NCBI GenBank assembly: GCA_037953625.1 | Contig: CM075653.1 | Location: 97,877,639 to 97,941,638, forward strand | DNA length: 64,000 nucleotides | Source: Crotalaria pallida | Taxonomy: Eukaryota; Streptophyta; Magnoliopsida; Fabales; Fabaceae | Reading direction: 5' to 3' | Part shown: in pieces, positions 56,790 through 64,000 of the stretch | How positions within the stretch are numbered: position 1 is the first letter of the stretch | Layout of the letters: every line of letters begins with the position of its first letter | Notes under the pieces: model-generated | The model's database searches: none | The model's input: only the letters and a program-made list of their open reading frames with translations | Told to the model about the DNA's origin: nothing | Translations under genes and position numbers: made by a program

Positions 56790-57119
56790 AAAAGACTCAC
56801 CAGTGAGGTATTTTCTTTCCTTGTGCTTGGTTGAGGAATATCATTCAATTCTCTCTGATTTTTCTCCCTATTGTGCATTAATATTCTTTAGTATGAATTG
56901 TTGTTGGCTTCATACCATTCTCTTTATTCTGTCTATTTCCTTCCCTCCTTACTTCAAGGCAAAAATTGCCTCAAAATATATTTTCAGAACTATGTGAACT
57001 ACCATTTTTGGAATATGCACCGTGTAATTGATGCCATGAGACTCATGTTATTTCCTATCTTCGTGTTTCTGTCTGGTCAAAAAGTAATGAATTAATGACA
57101 TGCTTCCTATATCTTTCAG
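56790..57119. other. Junction DNA, probably intron of the UBP1-like fragment
   Basis: Element B similarity ends near 56790 without an LTR end. The following T-rich stretch runs up to the acceptor TATCTTTCAG at 57110-57119, so much of it could be the intron upstream of the next exon. No gene is seen. Confidence 0.4.
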
Positions 57120-57235
57120 GTAAGTGGCTTGGAAGTAGGCAAATACGCTGCAACTGGGCAACAAAAGGAGCTGGTTGCAGTGACGATAAGCCAAACTCAT
57201 ACACCAAAAGTGTGGTGGAACTAACAAATGGATCA
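57120..57235 (+). pseudogene. UBP1-type oligouridylate-binding protein exon fragment
   Basis: This single exon encodes GKWLGSRQIRCNWATKGAG followed by SVVELTNGS, the segment after the second RRM of plant UBP1/RBP45-like (TIA-1-like) RNA-binding proteins, which bind U-rich pre-mRNA in the nucleus. The frame enters in phase after the acceptor TTTCAG at 57119, with the first Gly codon split as in the family, and a GTGGGT donor could follow at 57236. No other exons of the gene are nearby: upstream is element B and downstream, 200 bp later, is an unrelated SR-protein exon. It is an orphan exon, probably carried or stranded by transposon activity. Confidence 0.82.
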
Positions 57236-57461
57236 TTTGGTGGGTAGATTATACCTGTTGTTCCATAAACAATGATCGAGATGGTTGAATATTAATATTT
57301 TTCTCTTTATATTCTACGTTTCCATAAACAATGGTGGATCCTGATTTTTTTCTATTTTTTTATGGAAATCTTTTGTCTTTGGCCCAATATATTTGTAGAT
57401 AATTGGAACATGTAGAAATTACCTTGTTTGTACTGAAAGAATGTCTTGCGTGTATGTTGGT

Positions 57462-59177
57462 TGTTGGAAGTCAAGCTAGTTGGAAAACATGCTTCAAACT
57501 CTCTATGGACTTCAAGCTTAATTCAATATAGTGTTTTGATGATAACAAGTCAACTCAAGTTCAAGCTCACAAGTGTCATCCATATTCAAGATTGAAGATT
57601 CAAGCAAGGCATAGATTAGAAACCTTCTCCTTAGATCAATTGTAAGGTAATGGAGTTTTATTTCTTTAAGAGTTACAAAAGCCAACAAATTTTTCATTTT
57701 AAGAGAGAAGAAGAAAAATGTGTTTGTGCATGATAAAATGTTTTCTGCATTAATCTTAGTGAAAATACTTGATGTTACAAAATTCTGTATATTTGTATGT
57801 TTGCAAGAGAGAGTAATCGATTATCTTCTCAAGTAATCGATTAACTTTGTTGCATCATAGAAAAATCAGAGAGGTTGTAATCGATTAAATGAATCTTGTT
57901 AATCAATTACTTTTTTATAAGAATAATCGATTACCCGGCTCAAGTAATCGATTATAATTGTTGCATCATATATTTTTCAAAGGCTTAGTAATCGATTACA
58001 AGCTATGTAGTAATGGATTACATGATGTTGCATCATATGCATATCAGAGGCTCAGTAATCGATTAACTGACTAGTGTAATCGATTATAATGAGTTGCATC
58101 ATACATTGAACAGGAGTGGTGTAATCGATTAACTATTATTGGTATAATCGATTACATGGTTTTCAAAAGAATTTAAGAATTTCTATTTTTGAAGGAATAA
58201 TCGATTACCTTCAGAAAGTAATCGATTACTTCATGTTTTATTGAAAAACGTGTCAGAATCATTTTGATTATTTCCTGATTTGTTTTTATATAAAAGATTC
58301 TAATTTATTTTATAAAATTAGAAAATGATTTTAAATTTGAATTATTTCTTTTTTGGTTTTAAGAATCAAATCTTTATTTTATTTTGTAAATCATTTTGAT
58401 TTAGTTTTGATTTTAAAACTTATTTCAAATCTTATTTTATTTTGTTTTGATTTTGTTTTACTTATTTCTAAATCTTTTTTATTCTAAAAAGGTTTTTCTA
58501 GTTTTAAAATAAAAAGGGATTTTCACTCCAACATTCAGAGATTGATTTTTTCATTCATTTCATTCATCATCACGTTTCTCTCTTCTCCTTCTCAAGTCTT
58601 CTGGTTTTCACGTTCATACCTTTGAAGAACAAAAATCATTGTTGGCTGAGTAACTCCTAGAGAAACAGTACTTCATTATCATAGAGCTTATTGTAGAATT
58701 TGTGTTTTTGAGAGCACATTTTACTTGTTGTAATCACTCACATCAATTGTTCTAAACCTTAGTGGTAGGAAGAGAATCCCGTAGTTGAACGTTGAGGCGT
58801 TCGTAGGGTGAGGAGCCCTGCTGTGTGATTGAGGCCCCTAGCGAACGGAGGTTCCTAGTAGTGTGCGGGGTGCTCTTGGTTGTAATAGGGTGCGGCTCTA
58901 TTTCTTGGTATAAGAACTCTCAGGCGGGTCGTTTGGGGACTGGACTAGGCCTTTCGACGGGAAGGCTGAACCAGTATAAAATCCTAGATTATTTCCGCTT
59001 ATTTCAATTTTTTACGTTTCCGCGCTACTCGAATTATATTATCTATCGTTTTCGCGATTCGTTTCAAACGCTTAATCTCTCCATCTCAAAACTATTTTTA
59101 ATTTGTAACGGTTTTTACAATACATTAATAAAACTCGATTCACCCCCCCTCTCGAGATTTTGAGGCCAAAACCAACA
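57462..59177 (+). mobile_element. Copia solo LTR with AATCGATTA pairs (1716 bp)
   Basis: It begins TGTTGGAAGTC and ends AAACCAACA, with perfect 5-bp target duplications TTGGT at 57457-57461 and 59178-59182. No primer site follows. CACCCCCCCTCTCGAG near the end is typical of SIRE-like LTRs. It carries seven pairs of TAATCGATTA-type palindromes at 57814-58228. The CG-rich stretch at 58760-58960 would be R/U5 sequence, and the 112-residue frame in it is not a gene. Confidence 0.93.
57814..58228. promoter_or_regulatory. Seven pairs of TAATCGATTA palindromes
   Basis: TAATCGATTA (or a one-base variant) starts at 57814/57834, 57878/57900, 57924/57945, 57989/58011, 58056/58077, 58122/58145 and 58198/58219. 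Spacing within pairs is 20-23 bp. Several pairs are followed by GTTGCATCATA and then an A-rich piece ending in CAGAGG or similar. Twelve of the fourteen sites are exact. The regularity suggests protein-binding sites in the LTR's U3; function is inferred. Confidence 0.65.
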
Positions 59178-59250
59178 TTGGTAACCTGGATTCGCGAGTT
59201 ACCGAGAGGGAACTTGAAGACGAGTTCCATGTTTTCGGAGTTATTCGAAG

Positions 59251-60059
59251 GTAGTCAAAGCATTACTTGATATTGTTGCAGTTTATTTACAAAATTGAAA
59301 GAAAAAAGGATAATTATGAAAACATCACAATCCATGCTAAATTGCTAATAATACCATGAATAGAATGTATGTGTTTTTTTTAAGATGGCAACAATTTAGT
59401 TTTCCGAATGGTATTGGAGTCCATCAAGTATTGTTTGATGAATGAGAGTATTCACTATGCGTCATAAAATATGAGAAAAGAAAGGTTATGCTTTGGGCAT
59501 ACTACATATACATGCAATGGATCCTGATAGTTTTAGATGTAGCTCAACAATTACTTTCTTGTTATGTTCTTTAACAGGTGTTTTAAGTGTTGATACATTT
59601 TCATTGAATTTGTTCATGCATAAGTGCTCCCACTTCAATTTATTTACAGGAACTAGATACAGAGTTTTGTGCAAGCATGTTGGGCATTTTGTTGATACTG
59701 ACTTCAAAAGGTTTTGAATCATCAAACAGGGTTTATTGCATATATGCAGTGGCACGAGAAGTTGACAAAGCTACATCAATATCAACTTTTGATGAGAATG
59801 ATTTGGGTAGAATATTGAATTAGTTTTGGTAGAATTTGTAGTTTTATTGAAATTAGTGGATATATATAAGAGATTTTGGGTAGCATTGAATTAGTTTTGA
59901 TAGAATTTGTAGTTGTATTGAAATTATTGGTAGTTGTATTGAAATTATTACATATATATATATATATATATTTTGCCTTTTGGATTGATTTGTTTTAAAA
60001 TTTTATTTTTTGGTAGTCAAAGCAAAGAATGCAGGTCACTAGATATAAATTATAAAAAT
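59251..60059. other. Unassigned DNA between the SR exon and the CACTA-like end
   Basis: It probably starts with intron sequence after the SR-protein exon. Short frames such as 59493-59717 have no recognisable family. An imperfect duplication of TAGTTTTGATAGAATTTGTAG with TTGAAATTA lies at about 59822-59950, followed by an AT microsatellite at 59949-59972. Confidence 0.4.
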
Positions 60060-60502
60060 TGCAAAAAAAAAAATCGACATTCCGCATTTATTATTTATAT
60101 ATAACTGACTTTTTGCATCTGTTACAAAACAGAACAGATCTACTTTTCGCATATGTTATATACAAATAACAGATGCAGAAAGTGATATAATAGATGGACT
60201 TTCCGCATCTCTTATTTATATATAACAGATGTGAAAAGTAGACTTTCCGCATCTGTTACCATTACTGACGCATCAGTTATAAATATTTTTCGCATCTGTT
60301 ATAAAATAAGTGATTCATACTTTCCGCATATGTTATATGTACTTTCCGCATCTGTTATGTAACTGATGCAGAAAGTTCTGACATTTCGCATCTGTTTTGA
60401 AAAGTGATGCAAAAAATCATAACTATCCACATCTATCACAAGGACATCTGTTATGCAAAATGTCTTTTTTAACATATGCAAAATGTATGATTTCCAGTAA
60501 TG
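60060..60502. mobile_element. CACTA-like transposon end with subterminal repeats
   Basis: TTTCCGCATCTGTTAT or close variants recur about ten times in both orientations between 60073 and 60470, some forming inverted pairs around TTATATATAA. The array ends in ATTTCCAGTAATG at 60502, close to the inverse of CACTACTGGAAAT, a common CACTA terminus, though with A for G near the end. A dense two-way subterminal array next to such a terminus is typical of CACTA (En/Spm) elements. The left terminus was not found. CACTA elements carrying gene fragments are known in soybean, which fits the UBP1 and SR exons next door. Confidence 0.55.
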
Positions 60503-62829
60503 TTGTGACTCTCTTTCCAATTATTGAGCATGATGCACATGATATTTGTTCAATTTTTTCTATTCTAGGTTAGCTATTGAACCCATTGAACACATGGTAT
60601 CTTATTAAAAGCGTAGAATGTTATACTAGAAGAATGGAAGAAACCGAAAGATGAGAGTTAGAGGAAGTATATTGGTGGTTTTGGGACATGGTGCAATATA
60701 TTAGAGATAGATTTTGGGAATAAAAAACCAAACGCGATGCACGAGCATAGGTACTAGGGTTTTGGTTCAATAGAATGTTGTAATTATTACATAATTTGAT
60801 GGAGGTTGAAGAGGGTTGTGTAAAAGAAATAATTGAATTTCATGGATCTTAGTTTTTATCATTTTTCCTTTAATACACTTGATTATCTATGGTGTAAGAA
60901 TTGCTAAGAAAGGAAGCCATAGTTGATTTTTTTTTAAAAAAAAAACGAACAACTTTTCCATAGTTGATTTTAATCTACCTTTGGTGATCTCACACTTTTC
61001 TTATTAGTATATCAATGAATTCCTTCAAAGCTCAAACAATTTTTCTTTCTCTATTATTTTTTAATATTAACTCAAAACATAGGAGAAAAATTAACTCACA
61101 TATAGGGTCACATCAATTTATCAACCATCAACCAATATCACAAATCAGTCGACATACTCAGGTATGTCTCAGAGTACATTGGACATCCCTAGGGTTCTTC
61201 ACTTCCTACTTTAATATTAATAAAAAGGGAATTTATCATAAACAATTCAATAAATATAAAATCAAACATATATATACTAATCTCCCCTAAACCAACTTTA
61301 ATTCAAAACCATTTTGCTACCCACAACCCAGTCTAACTATTAAACTCAAATCCTATTATACACCCTAACTATCCCTAACCCAAAATGTGGAAAAGAGACT
61401 CCCCTTACCTTGGACAGAGAGGAGACTCAATTGAAGCTCCAAAGACTAACAATCTACCTCCGATCTATTGGATTCCCAACTATCTTGACCGATTCCCAAT
61501 TGATTTCCATGATTGGAGGAGAGGGAGAAACCCTAGATTAGAGAGCAATACCAATAGAGGAGAGGGAAAGCTTAATCAAGAGAGGGATAGTGTTTATGTA
61601 TAGGATTTAACCCAAAATCAAGATTAAATCCATGGGTGAGGTTAGAAATAGTGGTTTGGGTGCTTGGAGTGGTTTATAGTGTATGGGTTCCATGGAGAGA
61701 GAGAGAAAGTCATGAAGGAGAGAGAAAGAGAGAAGCTTGAAGAGAGGGAAAGAGAGAATCATGGAGGAGAGAGTGAAAGAAGGAGGAAACCATGAAGGAG
61801 GAAGTGGGTTGCCATGGGGGAAGGCTGGAGGGAAGCTTTGGGTGGTTGAGGGTGTTTGGTGGTGGTTTGGGGTGAAGTAGAGAGAGAGAGAGAGGCGGAA
61901 AAATGAAGAGGAGAGGGAGTTGGTGTGACATTTTATGCGCTTGGTGCGGCTGATTCGCACCAAACTCGCTTGGGCGAGAAGCCTGGCGCTGGAGCGAGTG
62001 AACGTGCTGCATCAGATGCGCGCCACGGGGCCGCATTCGCTGGAGCGAGGATGTGCGCGCTGGAGCGAGAAAGCCCCAGGTCTGGTGCGTGACTCATGCA
62101 CCCTGGTGCGCCTGGGACGCACCGGTTCGTGCTCGGGCGCACCAGAAGGCCCGAAACCCCGATTTTCGCCCTTTTTGACCCGATTCGAAGGATCCTAACC
62201 CTTCCTAACACTAAATCAAACCCCATACACATTTAAACACATACAAACATCAAAATCATAAATTTAATAATAATAAAAACATAAATCATAAACACAGAAA
62301 ATCAAACGAACTAAGCACCAAATTCTAAACTTAATTCCTTTCTAATACTCGATCTAATCCGACCAACTTAAGGCAACTCTCTAACCTCCTCAATCTAAAA
62401 TTAATTACCTTCGAGGCATAAACAAAAGGTTGGATAAATCCGATTGCCTCACAACACCCATTACTTCCCGAAACACGATCGGAATGCGAGTTCGATGGGA
62501 AATCTCCAAGCATTAACACTAAGGCCTATACCTATGCTCAACAATCTATCTTAGGGTTCCCTGTCCGAAAACTCTACCAAGGTTAAGGCACTAAGAATGC
62601 TTAATCGGACTCTGGAAACTCTCGGTACTCAAACCTACACAGAATCCCAATACACATATACAACCAAATAATTCTTAGGCATTAAAATCTAATCCACATA
62701 CACCTCAACCTATTCACCAACTCTAACACTTCCCTTCCCAAACCTAATGCTACGATCACATATACAAATATACACATACACACATGCAAACACTAATGCC
62801 TACAAACATACATATATGCATAAGAATAT
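60503..62829. other. Unassigned DNA, partly LTR-like
   Basis: 60503-61300 is AT-rich with no gene. At 61600-61930 the plus strand is a GA-rich run, and at 61935-62160 there is a sharp CG-rich patch with GGAGCGAG repeated. 62170-62829 is A/C-rich with no frame. The order of a CT-rich stretch, GC-rich patch and A-rich tail resembles the LTR of another gypsy element read on the minus strand, but no ends or domain were found. Confidence 0.4.
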
Positions 62830-64000
62830 TGTAACACTCCTTGTATATCATCTTACTTTATAAGAAAAGTAATAAGTTTATGATTTCTTGGACTTGTTAT
62901 TGTTGGAAAAAGATCTGAAAATAAGAATTTTCCCTTCCCTTGAAAATTTCTTTTTACAAACACTTGATTAATAATGAAGTTGACTAACAAAATTAGAGTT
63001 TGCGGAAACATAGCAAAATAGTTATATTATACTCTCAAAATATATCAAGTGTAACAAGTCCATAGATACCAAATAAGTATTATTATGAAACCAAATTCAT
63101 CCCATGATACCTCTTTCAAAATGTGTATCATGTAAATACTATTAAAAATAGAGATGTTATAGAGCTGGTCACTGGTCCTCTGTCCAAACATCCATCTGGC
63201 CGGATCCTCGATATCTGCACAACGGGTTCCCAACCCACACTTTCTACATGTTGCATGCACCTAAGGGACATCTCCCTTTACTGATTCTTGTGCAAGCTAG
63301 ATGCACGATCAATACCTAATAAGGGCATGGGGGTTAGCTATACATATTCGCATAATCAAATGAGAATAAAACTAACATCCACAAGTCAACATGTAGCAAA
63401 TCATGATGCATAATCATATGAGCACACCCGGTTAATCATAATAATTCTTTCAATGCAGGTGGCATGATGCATGATTTTCATCCACAACTGAGGCCTCTAA
63501 CAAAGTCCATCTTGGACGTCCATCCAATACACCGTTGTGTTCCCGGAACACTGACATTCGTTCCCAGAACGTAATGCCAAACCATACTTGGATAAATAAG
63601 CATCACTCCCAGAGTGTGCATCACGTTCCCAGAACGTGTAGCAAACCAGACTTGGAATAATAAGCATCACTCCCAGAGTGTGCATCACGTTTCCAGAACG
63701 TGTAGCAAACCAGACTTGGAATAATAAGCATCACTCCCAGAGTGTGCATCACGTTCCCAGAACGCATACGTTCCCAGAACGCATAAAAACCAGGTCCCGG
63801 ACACTGGCCACATTCCCAGAATGTGTCATCAAGTAGGTTGCATATCAACGCGTTCCCAGAACACTAACATACGTTCCCAGAACGTATATAACCAGGTCCC
63901 AGACACTGGCCACATTCCCAGAATGTGTCATCAAGTAGGTTACAAATTTGGTACTCCCGGAGTACCCTCCTCATATTCCCAGAATATGATAAATGTTCCT
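62830..64000 (-). repeat. Edge of another Tekay-like LTR
   Basis: TGTAACACTCC at 62830 matches the plus-strand start of the other Tekay-like LTRs (265, 26577, 33299). There is no primer site to its left, so this is likely the outer end of a minus-strand element's 3' LTR, or a solo LTR, continuing past the window. It contains palindrome-rich tandem repeats at 63536-63990 and no gene. Confidence 0.55.
63536..63990. repeat. Array of hyphenated palindromes, with 64-bp and 102-bp tandem units
   Basis: A 64-bp unit starting CATCACTCCCAGAGTG recurs at 63601, 63665 and 63729. A 102-bp unit starting ACCAGGTCCC recurs at 63789 and 63891. Within both, and between them, lie about fifteen short palindromes of the form arm-TC-CC(A/G)-GA-arm, such as ACGTTCCCAGAACGT, ACATTCCCAGAATGT, GGTACTCCCGGAGTACC and ATATTCCCAGAATAT. 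The arms differ from site to site but stay complementary. Confidence 0.85.

Larger units (their letters stand above)
48101..56790 (+). mobile_element. Tat/Ogre-like element B: 5' LTR and antisense gene, no gag-pol
   Basis: This plus-strand element has a 5' LTR (48101-49365), a primer site (49368-49385), about 3.8 kb of purine-rich non-coding interior, and an intact antisense multi-exon gene (53182-56519). Similarity to element A ends near 56790, before the expected polypurine tract and 3' LTR, which are missing. No gag, protease, reverse transcriptase or integrase is recognisable between 49386 and 53181. It looks like a non-autonomous derivative, or one that lost gag-pol by deletion, and was later cut at its 3' end. 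Confidence 0.75.
57441..59250 (+). pseudogene. RSZ22-type SR splicing factor, first exon, split by a solo LTR
   Basis: ATG at 57441 starts MSCVYVG. The frame is broken at 57462 by a solo LTR and resumes at 59183 with NLDSRVTERELEDEFHVFGV, ending at 59250 before GT. Together these are the first exon of an RSZ21/22-type SR protein, whose N terminus is the RNP2 part of an RRM. The family usually has Arg where this copy has Cys (third residue), Pro where it has Ser, and Arg where it has His, so it was already diverging. No RNP1, zinc knuckle or RS domain follows. It lies 200 bp from the UBP1 exon and is a dead fragment. Confidence 0.82.

Noticed and set aside
58825..59163. A 112-residue ORF
   Set aside because: It lies wholly inside the solo LTR and has no domain.
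56790..60502. A complete CACTA element
   Set aside because: Only one candidate terminus with one mismatch was found, and no left terminus or transposase, so only the end is called.
63536..63990. Repeats with short interspersed sequences, CRISPR-like at first sight
   Set aside because: The DNA is clearly plant nuclear, the repeat units run head to tail without unique spacers, and the palindromes change from site to site.

Overview
This is plant nuclear DNA, most likely from a legume (Fabaceae, probably a phaseoloid such as soybean or a relative). The signs are intron-bearing plant gene fragments, very long Ty3/gypsy LTRs, Tat/Ogre-type and SIRE-like elements, an LTR full of AATCGATTA motifs, tRNA-type SINEs, a Stowaway-like MITE and a CACTA end whose surroundings carry gene fragments. 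The species is inferred from memory of repeat style, not from a search. Almost all of the window is mobile DNA; the only host-type gene that looks complete is a crooked-neck-like (CRNKL1/Clf1/Syf3) splicing factor at 21575-23656 (minus).

Layout. 1-6463: start of gag, primer site and a 6.2-kb LTR of a minus-strand chromovirus-like element (Tekay-like 1), whose end sits inside the 5' LTR of a plus-strand copia element (6464-10949) that has gag but no pol. That copia element in turn interrupts a Tat/Ogre-like element (element A, 10950-17242). 17243-26576: gene island with a broken lipase fragment, a MITE, the crooked-neck gene, several partial copies of its ends and a FAR1/FRS fragment. 26577-38857: a second Tekay-like element with two LTRs of about 5.5 kb around a 1.16-kb gutted interior; two SINEs and a copia solo LTR have landed in its LTRs. 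38858-40402: unassigned. 40403-48100: minus-strand copia element with an intact 1315-residue polyprotein, a 3' LTR and no recognisable 5' LTR. 48101 to about 56790: element B, a relative of element A with a 5' LTR but no gag-pol. About 56790-60502: fragments of an oligouridylate-binding protein (UBP1) and an RSZ22-type SR protein, a solo LTR, and a CACTA-like end. 60503-64000: unassigned DNA and the edge of another LTR, with an array of hyphenated palindromes.

Most notable. (1) Elements A and B both carry, antisense to the element, a four-exon gene with a plant mobile domain and a coiled-coil tail. Intron positions are the same, all splice sites are GT-AG, and every exon length differs between copies by a multiple of three. 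Copy B is open throughout (predicted 1021 residues); copy A has two frameshifts and a stop. (2) Two copia LTR families carry palindromes in pairs 20-23 bp apart (two helical turns): TACTCGAGTA-type at 9687-9820 and TAATCGATTA-type at 57814-58228. (3) 63536-63990 holds palindromes whose arms change together around a constant CCA/CCG centre. (4) The crooked-neck ORF has no introns, yet a nearby fragment of the same gene has intron-like flanks.
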